Assembly: GCF_016916835.1 (NCBI RefSeq)
Contig: NZ_JAFFIX010000009.1
Coordinates: 186,001 to 250,000, forward strand
Origin: Actinacidiphila bryophytorum
GTDB taxonomy: Bacteria > Actinomycetota > Actinomycetes > Streptomycetales > Streptomycetaceae
Length of the DNA: 64,000 nucleotides
Reading direction: 5' to 3'
The notes under the pieces are model-generated. The model made no database searches, was not told the origin of the DNA, and worked only from the letters and a program-made list of their open reading frames with translations. This document shows positions 46,089 through 54,003 of the stretch, in pieces. Numbering within the stretch: the first letter of the stretch is position 1; every line of letters begins with the position of its first letter. The position numbers and the translations under genes are program-made.

Positions 46089-46700
46089 ATGACGACGAGG
46101 TACGACGCGGTGGTGCTCGCGGGCGGCGCGGCCAGGAGGCTGGGCGGCACCGACAAGCCCGCGCTCCCGGTCGGCGGCCGGACGCTGCTCGACCGGGTGC
46201 TCGCCGCCTGCGCGGGGGCCGAGCGCACCGTCGTCGTCGGGCCGCGCCGCCCCACCGCCCTGCCGGTGCGGTGGACCAGGGAGCAGCCGGCCGGCGGCGG
46301 CCCGCTGCCCGCGCTCGCCGCGGGCCTCGGCGCGCTGGCCGGTCCCGGCGGCGCCGAGCAGGTCGTCGTCCTCGCCGCCGACCTGCCCTTCCTGACGGCG
46401 CCCACCGTGACGGCGCTGACCTCGGCGCTGTCCGGCGACGTCGAAGGCGTGCTGCTCACCGACGCCGGCGGGCGCGACCAGCCCCTGGCGGCGGCGTACC
46501 TGACGGAGCCGCTGCGCCGCGAGATCGCCCTGCTCGGCGCCGAACACGGCGGCCTGACCGGCCTCCCCCTCCGCCTGCTGACCGCCGAACTGGCCCTGAC
46601 CCACATCGCCGACCCGACGGGCGACGCGTCCTTCGACTGCGACACATGGGACGACGTCTCCGCCGCCCGAGCCCGCCTGGCCGGGACCCAGGAGCCCTGA
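46089..46700 (+). CDS. mobA: MobA-like molybdenum cofactor guanylyltransferase
   Basis: A 203-residue nucleotidyltransferase with the NTP-binding signature VVLAGGAARRLGGTDKPALP and AADLPFL as metal-binding site. It attaches GMP to molybdopterin-Mo to give the bis-MGD-type cofactor. Context supports this: DUF6457 and moeA follow, the usual actinobacterial Moco set. The 3' end is followed by degenerate 78-bp repeats that resemble its own last codons. Confidence 0.85.
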   Translation: MTTRYDAVVLAGGAARRLGGTDKPALPVGGRTLLDRVLAACAGAERTVVVGPRRPTALPVRWTREQPAGGGPLPALAAGLGALAGPGGAEQVVVLAADLPFLTAPTVTALTSALSGDVEGVLLTDAGGRDQPLAAAYLTEPLRREIALLGAEHGGLTGLPLRLLTAELALTHIADPTGDASFDCDTWDDVSAARARLAGTQEP

Positions 46701-47017
46701 CGGGCGGTCGCGTACGCGGCCGGGTGCGCGGAAGTCGGCCGCGTACGTCCAGCTCGTGGGGGCAGGCGGGGCGGTAGCCCGGGAGCTCTGACGGGCAGCC
46801 GGTGGGCGGAAGTCGGCCGCGTACGTTCAGCTCGTGGGGGCAGGCCGGATGGCGGCCCGGGAGCCCTGACGGTCGCCGCGTCGTCCGGAGTCGGGCCGGG
46901 TGGACGAAGCCGGCCGCGTACGTCGACGGCCGCCGCGTGCGTCCGCTTGTGCGGGTCGGGGGAGTTCGAGGGGTGAGCCTGGGTGGCTTGGGCGGGGGGA
47001 TCGGGGACGATGGGCGT
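46701..47017. repeat. Intergenic imperfect tandem repeats after mobA
   Basis: Two 78-bp units (46728-46805 and 46806-46883) share GCGGAAGTCGGCCGCGTACG, CAGCTCGTGGGGGCAGG and CCCGGGAGC(C/T)CTGACGG. A third decayed copy follows to about 46940. The GAGCCCTGACGG segment also matches the mobA stop region, as if the end of the gene had been copied. No convincing ORF is inside. Confidence 0.7.
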
Positions 47018-47263
47018 GTGGTGGACGAATGGATCGCAGCAGCCAAGACCGAACTGGGCATCGACCTCGACGTGGACACCGGGGTCCTGCTGGACCTGGC
47101 GCGTGACGCGGCGCACGGGGTCGCGCGCCCTGCCGCCCCGCTGACCACCTTCCTGGTGGGGTATGCGGCGGCGCAGGCGGGCGGCGGACCCGAGGCCGTG
47201 CGGGAGGCGGCGAGGAAGGCCGCCGACCTGGCCCTGCGCTGGACGCAGGAGTCGGGCGGATGA
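47018..47263 (+). CDS. DUF6457 small protein
   Basis: An 81-residue helical protein (VVDEWIAAAKTELGIDLDVD, LLDLARDAAHGVARPAAPLT). It matches the small DUF6457 protein found between mobA and moeA in actinobacteria. GTG 47018 is chosen; the frame upstream is repeat-derived and unlike protein. Its stop overlaps the moeA start (ATGA). Function unknown, presumably linked to molybdenum cofactor synthesis. Confidence 0.8.
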   Translation: MVDEWIAAAKTELGIDLDVDTGVLLDLARDAAHGVARPAAPLTTFLVGYAAAQAGGGPEAVREAARKAADLALRWTQESGG

Positions 47264-48666
47264 ACGGCCCGGGCAACGGCCCCCGGGAGCAGGGCCGTCC
47301 GGGAGCCGACGCGGCGGACCGGGCGCTCGACGACGCCCTCGCGCTGGCCAACGGCCCCGGCAGGTCCGGCTCCCGGCCCCGCCCGCCCGGCACCGACCCG
47401 CTGGCCGTCGCGCTGGCGCACGAGCAGGAGGAGGAGCGTCCCCGCGAGCACGGGGGTGCCGTCTCCTGGCCGGAGGCGCGGCGGATCGCGCGCAGGACCG
47501 GCAGGCGGCTCGACGCGCGGGCGCTGCCGCTCGGCGAGGACCTGCTGGGCATGGCGCTGGCGCGCTCCCTGGTGGCGCTGACGGACCTGCCGTCGTTCGA
47601 CTCCTCGGCCATGGACGGCTGGGCCGTGGCGGGCAGCGGCCCGTGGCGGCTCAAGGGCCAGGTGCTGGCGGGGCAGCGGCGTTCGGCCGAGGCGCTGCTC
47701 GGCGGCCACGCCGTACGTATCGCCACCGGGGCCGTGCTCCCGCCCGGGACCACGGCGGTGCTGCGCAGCGAGTACGGCGCCGTCCGGCGCAGGACCGACG
47801 GCGAGTGGCTGCACGTCCTGGCCCCGCACCCGGAGCCCAGGGCGGGGCAGGAGATACGGCGCAGGGGCCAGGAGTGCCGCGGCGGCGACGAGTTGCTGCC
47901 CGCGGGCACGGTGGTGACACCGGCGGTGCTCGGCCTGGCCGCGGCCGCGGGCTACGACGAACTGACCGTCACGTTGCGCCCCCGGGTGGAGATCCTGGTG
48001 CTCGGCGACGAGTTGCTCGACCATGGGCCGCCGCGGGCCGGAAGGGTGCGCGACGCGCTCGGCCCGATGCTGCCGTCCTGGCTGCGCGGGCTCGGCGCCG
48101 ACGTGACCTCGGTGCGGCGGCTGGCCGACGACGCCCAGGTGCTGCACGCCGCCGTGACCGCGAGCACCGCCGACCTGGTGGTGACCACCGGCGGAACAGC
48201 GGGCGGCCCGGTCGACCATGTGCACCCCGTGCTGGCGAAGTCCGGTGCGCGGCTGCTGGTCGACGGGGTCGCGGTACGCCCCGGCCACCCGATGCTGCTG
48301 GCGGAACTGCCCGCGGGCGGGCTGCTCGCCGGGCTGCCGGGCAATCCGCTCGCGGCCGTCTCCGGGGTGCTCACCCTGGTCGCGCCCGTGCTGCGGGCGC
48401 TCGCCGGCCGCCCGGCGCCCGCTCCTTACGCGGCCCCGCTGACCGCGGACGTGCAGGGGCACCCGGTGGACACCCGGCTGGTCCCGGTCGTCTTCGACGA
48501 CGAGTCGGCCGCGCGCCCGCTGCACTTCACCGGCCCCGCGATGCTGCGCGGCCTGGCCGCCGCCGACGGCATGGCGGTGATCCCGCCGGGCGGGGCGAAG
48601 GCGGGCCAGGAGACGGCGGTGCTGGACACCGGGGCACTGGCGCCGGCGTGGGGGAGCGGTACATGA
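47260..48666 (+). CDS. moeA: Molybdopterin molybdenumtransferase MoeA
   Basis: A 468-residue enzyme that inserts molybdate into molybdopterin-AMP. The first ~75 residues are a non-conserved extension. Core motifs: DLPSFDSSAMDGWAV, RIATGAVLPPGTTAVL, and the MPT-binding domain VVTTGGTAGGPVDHV, followed by LLAGLPGNPLAAV. In the usual MoeA family the TGG motif is followed by S-x-G-x-x-D; here it is AGGPVDH, a small deviation. Overlaps the channel gene by ATGA. Confidence 0.9.
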   Translation: MNGPGNGPREQGRPGADAADRALDDALALANGPGRSGSRPRPPGTDPLAVALAHEQEEERPREHGGAVSWPEARRIARRTGRRLDARALPLGEDLLGMALARSLVALTDLPSFDSSAMDGWAVAGSGPWRLKGQVLAGQRRSAEALLGGHAVRIATGAVLPPGTTAVLRSEYGAVRRRTDGEWLHVLAPHPEPRAGQEIRRRGQECRGGDELLPAGTVVTPAVLGLAAAAGYDELTVTLRPRVEILVLGDELLDHGPPRAGRVRDALGPMLPSWLRGLGADVTSVRRLADDAQVLHAAVTASTADLVVTTGGTAGGPVDHVHPVLAKSGARLLVDGVAVRPGHPMLLAELPAGGLLAGLPGNPLAAVSGVLTLVAPVLRALAGRPAPAPYAAPLTADVQGHPVDTRLVPVVFDDESAARPLHFTGPAMLRGLAAADGMAVIPPGGAKAGQETAVLDTGALAPAWGSGT

Positions 48667-49781
48667 GCCCGGGCGACGGCGGCGACGCCCAGCCCGCGGA
48701 CCACGCGGACCACCCGGACCCGGTGGCCGCCGAGGACCTGCCGCCGGACAGGCCCGGCGTGCACCGGGTCGCCTTCCCGCGCCCGGCTGCCGGCCCGCTG
48801 ATGCAGGTCACCCGGCGCCTGCTGCTGGCACTGCTGGTCCTGGCCCTCACCGTCGTGATCGTCTACGCGGACCGGGGCGGCTACCACGACAACGCCGACG
48901 ACTCGGTGTCCTTCCTCGACTCCCTCTACTACGCGACGGTGACGCTGTCGACGACCGGCTACGGCGACATCGTCCCGTACAGCACGGGCGCGCGGCTGAG
49001 CAACACCTTCCTTGTGACGCCGCTGCGGGTGATCTTCCTGATCATCCTGGTCGGCACCACGCTCGAAGTGCTGACGGAACGCACCAGGGAGCAGTTCCGG
49101 CTGACCCGTTGGAGGAGAACGTTGCGCGACCATGTGGTCATCGTGGGGTACGGCACCAAGGGCCGGTCCGCGGCGCGGACGCTGCTGGGGCGCGGGGTGC
49201 CGCAGCAGCGGATCGTGGTCGTCGACCCCAACCCGAAGGTGGTGAACGGCGCGACCGACGAGGGCTACGTGGCGGTCGTCGGCGACGCGACCGGCAGCGA
49301 CGTGCTGCGGCGGGCCGAGGCGCAGCGTGCGCGGCAGATCGTCGTGGCGGCCCAGCGCGACGACACCGCGGTCCTGGTCACCCTGACGGCGCGTCAGCTC
49401 AACCCGGACGCGCACATCGTGGCGTCGGTCCGCGAGGAGGAGAACGCGCCGCTGCTGCGCCAGTCCGGCGCCGACGCGGTCATCACCAGCTCGGGCGCCG
49501 CGGGCCGGCTGCTCGGGCTGTCCGTGCTCAGCCCCAGCGTGGGGCAGGTGATGGACGACCTGATCACGTACGGCAGCGGGCTCGACCTCATCGAACGGCC
49601 GGTCGGCGCGGCCGAGACGGGCAAGGCGCCGCGTGAGGTGCGCGACCTGGTGGTGTCGGTGATGCGGGACGCCAGGATGCTCGACCACGACGACCCCGAG
49701 GCGGCGCCGCTGCGGGCGGGGGACCGGCTGATCACGATCCGCCGCTCGACCGACGGCCCGGCGGCGGCCCCGCAGGGCTGA
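48663..49781 (+). CDS. Ion channel with TrkA-N/RCK domain (K+ channel)
   Basis: A 372-residue two-helix potassium channel. First helix (LLLALLVLALTVVIVYAD), pore loop with filter TLSTTGYGDIVP, second helix, then an RCK nucleotide-binding domain starting HVVIVGYGTKGRSAARTLL, with VVGDATGSDVLRRA. The C-terminal part resembles TrkA-C. Probably a tetrameric, ligand-gated K+ channel in the cytoplasmic membrane. Coupled to moeA by overlap, followed by a hairpin terminator. Confidence 0.92.
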   Translation: MSPGDGGDAQPADHADHPDPVAAEDLPPDRPGVHRVAFPRPAAGPLMQVTRRLLLALLVLALTVVIVYADRGGYHDNADDSVSFLDSLYYATVTLSTTGYGDIVPYSTGARLSNTFLVTPLRVIFLIILVGTTLEVLTERTREQFRLTRWRRTLRDHVVIVGYGTKGRSAARTLLGRGVPQQRIVVVDPNPKVVNGATDEGYVAVVGDATGSDVLRRAEAQRARQIVVAAQRDDTAVLVTLTARQLNPDAHIVASVREEENAPLLRQSGADAVITSSGAAGRLLGLSVLSPSVGQVMDDLITYGSGLDLIERPVGAAETGKAPREVRDLVVSVMRDARMLDHDDPEAAPLRAGDRLITIRRSTDGPAAAPQG

Positions 49782-49792
49782 ACCGGCCCCGC

Positions 49793-49832
49793 CGCAGAGA
49801 AGGGCACATACCGCCTTCGGCTGCCCTCTGCG
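49793..49832 (+). terminator. Hairpin after the K+ channel gene
   Basis: CGCAGA...GGGCA (49793-49806) pairs with TGCCC-TCTGCG (49822-49832) apart from a 3-nt bulge. It lies 12 bp after the channel stop. Confidence 0.7.
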
Positions 49833-49918
49833 ATCGAATCTGACACCCTGTGACCGACTGACGAGGCGTCATATCGCCACATGCCAACGATACTTGCTCG
49901 GCGCACGATCGATCGGTG

Positions 49919-49931
49919 GTGATATGATCAC
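49919..49931 (+). promoter_or_regulatory. Extended -10 promoter inside a palindrome, upstream of the conservon
   Basis: TGATATGAT (49920-49928) fits an extended -10 element (TGnTATGAT). It is embedded in the palindrome GTGAT-ATG-ATCAC (49919-49931), so a dimeric repressor could occlude it. No -35 at normal spacing is obvious, as expected for extended -10 promoters. It would start transcription about 80 bp before a small ORF and 270 bp before cvnA. Confidence 0.55.
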
Positions 49932-50009
49932 GCCGCTTGTCGGCGCCAGCCAAAGCGAGTAAGACGGACGGCAATCCGGTCGAGAGCGTTAACCACTCCG
50001 AGGAGCACC

Positions 50010-50144
50010 ATGCCGCAGTCGGGCATATGGAGCCGTTTCGATTTATCGACGCCTCGGTGCCGCTGCCGACAGGACGTGTGTGATGCCCCTGGACCCCGTG
50101 GGTGCCCTACGGCACCGTCGCTTCTCGGGACAATCCGGGCGTAA
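50010..50144 (+). CDS. Candidate small ORF (44 aa) in the conservon leader
   Basis: ATG 50010 has a well-placed GAGGAG 4-9 bases upstream and opens a 44-codon frame with four cysteines (RCRCRQDVC and GCP). Codon 12 is TTA (50043-50045). It ends 58 bp before cvnA. It could be a leader peptide, a real small protein, or chance. No homologue recognised. The rest of the 421-bp gap (49782-50202) holds the terminator and promoter listed separately. Confidence 0.4.
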   Translation: MPQSGIWSRFDLSTPRCRCRQDVCDAPGPRGCPTAPSLLGTIRA

Positions 50145-50202
50145 AAGCGCAGTACCCCGCATTCAGTCCCTGGCGGTCGTCTAGTCGTTTAAAGAGAGTC
50201 TC

Positions 50203-51309
50203 ATGACGCATTACATACAGGATCCAGCGCTCTGGGCTCTGATCGCTGGTACGCCGCTCGCCGCAACCGTCATACTCCGCGAGCGCAGAGCCCGAAGCAA
50301 GACACGCAGGGAAAAGGCGGCAATCGAGAGCCGCTACACGGAACTCGAAAGCAGCTACGCCAGCTCCGTGCATGAGGCAAGGATCCGTGCGGAGGACGCC
50401 ACCAAGAGTGCGCTGAAATCCGCGATGCGTACGCTGCAGGGTCTCGCCAACGAACAGCAGCTCGCCATTTCCAAGGCGCAGGGCAAATACGGCGAGCACT
50501 ATGTGCTCCAGGACCTCCTGGAGATCGACCACATGAACTCGCAGTTCGGCCGGCGTGCCCAGGCGATCGCCGTTCTGTGCGACGGGTGGCTCGGCAGGCA
50601 GCGGGCCGACGCCTCGGTCTACGACGTGGTGCGCAGCGCCAAGGGCAGGATCCGGCACTACACCAGGGTCGAGATCCGCTCGCAGAGCAACTTCGCGATG
50701 ACGGGCCGGGCAGTGGAGCCGGTCGCACTGGCACTCGCGGAACTGCTCGACAACGCGACCAGCTATTCGGCGCCCGACTCCCCCATCGACATCACCACCC
50801 GTACCGTGCCCAAGGGTGTCTGCATCATCATCGACGATGCCGGTGTCGGTATGAACGAGGAGGAGAAGAAGCGGGCCGACCATCTGCTGTCGCCGCAGGG
50901 TCCCACCGACATCACGGCACTGGGAAATCCGCCGCAGTTCGGTTTCGCGGTCATCGGGGTGCTCGCCGCACGTTACGGCTTCAGCGTCTCCGTCGACTCG
51001 TCCTCCCCGTACGGCGGTGTCCGCGCGGTGGTGCTGATTCCCGAGGAGCTTCTGACCAGCATGCCAGAGCCGGAAGAAGCGCCCACGCCCTCCCGTACGG
51101 CGGAGGCCGCAGCGCCAGTAGAGAGCACTTCCACCCCAGGTGGCCTGCCGAAACGTAGTCGAAAAGGCTCGATGTCCATCGTGCCGAGCGCAGATTCCAC
51201 TCGTGCCCCGGCCCGAACGGAAGAGGAAACTGCCTCGATTATGGCCGCCTTCCAGCTCGGCACACAGTCCGGGCGCTCCGCAAACACGGAAGGGCACGAT
51301 CCGCAGTGA
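50203..51309 (+). CDS. cvnA: Conservon CvnA: sensor-kinase-like protein (short form)
   Basis: A 368-residue protein with one N-terminal helix (LWALIAGTPLAATVIL), a coiled-coil stretch, a degenerate H-box region LLEIDHMNSQFGRR, and an ATPase domain with N-box LAELLDNATSYSAPDSPID and DDAGVGMN. It lacks the large extracellular sensor domain found in long CvnA proteins. In conservons CvnA forms a membrane complex with CvnB-D, by analogy to G-protein-coupled receptors. The C-terminal ~90 residues are Pro/Ser/Thr-rich. ATG 50203 follows AGAGAG. Overlaps cvnB (GTGA). Confidence 0.9.
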   Translation: MTHYIQDPALWALIAGTPLAATVILRERRARSKTRREKAAIESRYTELESSYASSVHEARIRAEDATKSALKSAMRTLQGLANEQQLAISKAQGKYGEHYVLQDLLEIDHMNSQFGRRAQAIAVLCDGWLGRQRADASVYDVVRSAKGRIRHYTRVEIRSQSNFAMTGRAVEPVALALAELLDNATSYSAPDSPIDITTRTVPKGVCIIIDDAGVGMNEEEKKRADHLLSPQGPTDITALGNPPQFGFAVIGVLAARYGFSVSVDSSSPYGGVRAVVLIPEELLTSMPEPEEAPTPSRTAEAAAPVESTSTPGGLPKRSRKGSMSIVPSADSTRAPARTEEETASIMAAFQLGTQSGRSANTEGHDPQ

Positions 51310-51707
51310 ACAACGACCTGTCATGGATGCTTGACAGCGCCCTGGAGGTACCAGGGGCACGTCATGCCATCCTGATCTCCGCCGACGGCCTTCTCATGGC
51401 AAGGTCCCAGGAGATCAGGAAGGACGACGCCGACACCGTCGCCGCTGCCATGAGCGGTATCCAGTCGCTGAGCCGCACCATGGCGAGTTTCTGCGGCGGC
51501 TCCCATATGCAATGGCGGCAGACGCTGGTCGAGTTCGACGGCGGATGGGTCTTCCTCATCGCCGCGGGGGCGGGTGCCTATCTGGCCGTCTCGTCCGCGC
51601 CCGACGTCGACATGGGCGCCATCACCTTCCGGATGCAGCAGCTCGTCGGGCAGCTCGGCAAGGCGCTGACGAGTCCGGTACGAGAAAACACGGGCACCCA
51701 GGCATGA
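51306..51707 (+). CDS. cvnB: Conservon CvnB: roadblock/LC7 protein
   Basis: A 133-residue roadblock/LC7 domain (LSWMLDSALEVPGARHAILI, SADGLLMARS, WVFLIAAGAGAYLAV). Such proteins dimerise and regulate small Ras-like GTPases, here CvnD. GTG 51306 overlaps the cvnA stop; its own stop overlaps cvnC (ATGA). Confidence 0.93.
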   Translation: MNNDLSWMLDSALEVPGARHAILISADGLLMARSQEIRKDDADTVAAAMSGIQSLSRTMASFCGGSHMQWRQTLVEFDGGWVFLIAAGAGAYLAVSSAPDVDMGAITFRMQQLVGQLGKALTSPVRENTGTQA

Positions 51708-52075
51708 ACACACCAGGGGAGCCCGAAGAACTGTCAGCGGATTTAGTGCGCCCGTACGTCATCACGAACGGGCGAGGGCTGCCGGACAACGACCAGTTCA
51801 ACCTCATCACCCTGGTCACCACGTCCGACCTGCCGCGTCCGAGCCAACTCGACCCCGAAAAGCGCGCTGTTCTCGACCTGTGCTCCGGCGGGCTGCTCTC
51901 GGTCGCCGAGATCGCCGGTCACATGAAACTCCCGATCGGCATTGTGAAGGTCCTGCTGTCCGACCTGTCGGCGGACGGATTCCTCGTCGTACGCGCCCCT
52001 GTGCCACCCGCCCAACTTGTCGACGTATCACTCCTCCAGGAGGTGCTGAATGGGCTCCAGGCCCGATTCGGCTGA
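51704..52075 (+). CDS. cvnC: Conservon CvnC: DUF742 protein
   Basis: A 123-residue DUF742 protein with a winged-helix-like core (RPYVITNGRGLPDNDQFNLI, LLSVAEIAGHMKLPIGIVKV, VLLSDLSADGFLVV). Codon 14 is TTA (51743-51745), so synthesis of this subunit, and possibly the downstream coupled genes, should depend on bldA tRNA. The gene overlaps cvnD by 26 bp. Confidence 0.92.
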   Translation: MNTPGEPEELSADLVRPYVITNGRGLPDNDQFNLITLVTTSDLPRPSQLDPEKRAVLDLCSGGLLSVAEIAGHMKLPIGIVKVLLSDLSADGFLVVRAPVPPAQLVDVSLLQEVLNGLQARFG

Positions 52076-52652
52076 GGGCGTCTATCTGGACGACGCGGTG
52101 CAGATCGCGGCCAAGATTCTGGTCGTGGGGCACTTCGCAGTCGGAAAGACGACGTTCATCGGCACCATGTCCGAGATTCCTCCGCTGCGCACCGAGGAGC
52201 AGATGACACAGGCCGGCGCCCATGTCGACGACCTCGCGGGAGTCCGCGGGAAGACCACCACGACGGTGGCCATGGACTTCGGACGTATCACCCTCAGTAG
52301 CAAGCTGGTCCTGTACCTGTTCGGAACACCGGGACAGGAGCGCTTCGTCCAGGTGTGGGAGGACATGACCAGGGGCGCCCTCGGTGCGCTGATCCTGGTC
52401 GACCCCGAGCGGCTCAAGGAGTCCTTCCCCGTCATCGACCTGGTGGAGCAGTACGGACTTCCCTATGCCATCTCCGTCAACCACTTCGACGACACACCGG
52501 TCCGCCCCGACAGCGAGCTGCGTGAGGCCCTCGATCTGCTGCCCGAAACCCCCATCGTCACCTGTGACGCCCGAGATCAGAAGTCATCCGCCGACGCGTT
52601 GATCGCTCTGGTCCGGTATCTGCAGACGCGTACCGATAGGAGCACGACGTGA
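52050..52652 (+). CDS. cvnD: Conservon CvnD: Ras-like GTPase
   Basis: A 200-residue small GTPase. G1 is GHFAVGKTT, G3 is LFGTPGQERF, and the G4 position reads VNHFDD rather than NKxD, which is normal for this family. ATG 52050 lies inside cvnC with AGGAGG 7 bases upstream, so cvnD has its own ribosome site. It is predicted to cycle GDP/GTP under control of CvnB and transmit the CvnA signal. Confidence 0.93.
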   Translation: MGSRPDSAEGVYLDDAVQIAAKILVVGHFAVGKTTFIGTMSEIPPLRTEEQMTQAGAHVDDLAGVRGKTTTTVAMDFGRITLSSKLVLYLFGTPGQERFVQVWEDMTRGALGALILVDPERLKESFPVIDLVEQYGLPYAISVNHFDDTPVRPDSELREALDLLPETPIVTCDARDQKSSADALIALVRYLQTRTDRSTT

Positions 52653-53989
52653 GCACCGAATCCGAGGTTCCCTCGCCGCCGCCCGGCTGCCCCGCCCATG
52701 GGCGGGTGCCGATGTACGGGCCTGAGTTCGCGGCGGACCCCAATTCCTACTACGAGTGGATGCGCAACTTCGGGGCGACCGCGCCCGTCGAGCTGGCGCC
52801 CGGCGTGAACGCGACGCTCGTCACGGACTATCTGGCGGCCCTTCAGCTGCTGCAGAATCCGGACACCTTCCGCAAGGACTCGCGCAACTGGCGTGATTTC
52901 AACCATGGGTTGATCAGTCCGACGAGCCCGGTGGTGCCGCTGCTCGCCTACCGGCCGAACTGCATGTTCAGCGACGGCTCCGACCACCTGAGGCTGCGTC
53001 AGGCAGTGACGGACACCATGGCCAGGGTGGACGCGCACCAGCTCAACAGGAACGTCGACCGCATATCGAGCTACCTCATCGAGCAGTTCAACTCCCGCGG
53101 CTCGGTCGACCTGCTCAACGACTACGCCAAGCTGCTGCCGCTCTTCGTCTTCAGCGAACTCTTCGGCTGCCCCGCCGACATCGGCGACCGGGTCATCTTC
53201 GGTATCAACGGCATTTTCGACGGCATCAACGCGGAAAAGGCCAACGAGGTGCTCGCACAAAGCGTAGCGGAACTCGTGGCGCTGCGTCGGGCGAAGCCGG
53301 GAGACGATGTCACGTCCTGGCTCATGCAGCACCCGGCGAAGCTCACCGACGAGGAAATGGCGCATCAACTCGTCCTGCTTCTGGGCGCCGGTGCGGAGCC
53401 GCTGCGCAACCTTATCGGGAACGGCCTCTACCTCATTCTTTCCGACGAGCGCTATTCGGGCGGCGGTCTGCTGGTCGAGGACGCCATCGACGAGGTGCTG
53501 TGGAACAACCCGCCCATGTCGAACTACGCGCCCCACTACCCGGTGGCCGACGTCGACTTCGCCGGGACCCGCCTGAACGCGGGTGACCTGGTTCTGGTCA
53601 GCTTCGCCGCGGCCAACCAGGACCCCTCCTTCTCGGGGTCCCGCCAGCTGCTCAGCAAGCGCGCCCACCTGGCCTGGAGCACGGGTCCGCACGGCTGCCC
53701 CGCCAAGGACCCCGCCCAGCTCATCACGGTCGCGGCCATCGAGAACCTGCTCAACCGGCTGCCCGACATCGAGCTCGCGGTGCCCGAGGACAGCCTCACC
53801 TGGCGCCCCGGCCCCTTCAACCGGGCGCTGGCCGCGCTGCCCGCGCGGTTCACCCCGGTGCGCACCGAGCGGGTGCAGGCAGCACAGGAGAAGCAGCAGC
53901 CCCAGCCGGCCACCCAGCAGGCCCGACCCCAGGGGAAGCAGGAGAAGGGCGGCTTGTGGAGTTCGTTCCTCGCCTGGTGGAAAGTGTGA
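52649..53989 (+). CDS. Conservon-linked cytochrome P450 lacking the ExxR arginine (CYP157-like)
   Basis: A 446-residue P450-fold protein coupled to cvnD (GTGA). The haem-ligand Cys350 is kept in WSTGPHGCPAKD, but the usual F-G at the start of that motif is W-S. The K-helix ExxR is E282-V-L-W285, so the otherwise invariant Arg is Trp. The I-helix reads GAGAE250-P251 where catalytic P450s have Thr. Loss of ExxR is known for the CYP157 family, whose members sit in conservons. After residue ~405 is a Gln/Pro-rich tail ending WSSFLAWWKV, possibly a membrane-associating end. It may be a non-catalytic haem protein or a P450 of unusual chemistry. Confidence 0.9.
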   Translation: MSTESEVPSPPPGCPAHGRVPMYGPEFAADPNSYYEWMRNFGATAPVELAPGVNATLVTDYLAALQLLQNPDTFRKDSRNWRDFNHGLISPTSPVVPLLAYRPNCMFSDGSDHLRLRQAVTDTMARVDAHQLNRNVDRISSYLIEQFNSRGSVDLLNDYAKLLPLFVFSELFGCPADIGDRVIFGINGIFDGINAEKANEVLAQSVAELVALRRAKPGDDVTSWLMQHPAKLTDEEMAHQLVLLLGAGAEPLRNLIGNGLYLILSDERYSGGGLLVEDAIDEVLWNNPPMSNYAPHYPVADVDFAGTRLNAGDLVLVSFAAANQDPSFSGSRQLLSKRAHLAWSTGPHGCPAKDPAQLITVAAIENLLNRLPDIELAVPEDSLTWRPGPFNRALAALPARFTPVRTERVQAAQEKQQPQPATQQARPQGKQEKGGLWSSFLAWWKV

Positions 53990-54003
53990 CCCAGGTCACA
54001 CTT
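53982..54003. promoter_or_regulatory. CRP-type palindrome before the prenyltransferase-tryptophanase operon
   Basis: AAGTGTGACC-CA-GGTCACACTT is a 22-bp palindrome containing TGTGA-N6-TCACA (53985-54000), the classical CRP consensus. It overlaps the P450 stop codon. It could bind Streptomyces Crp and regulate the next operon, or act as a weak terminator hairpin. Confidence 0.65.
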
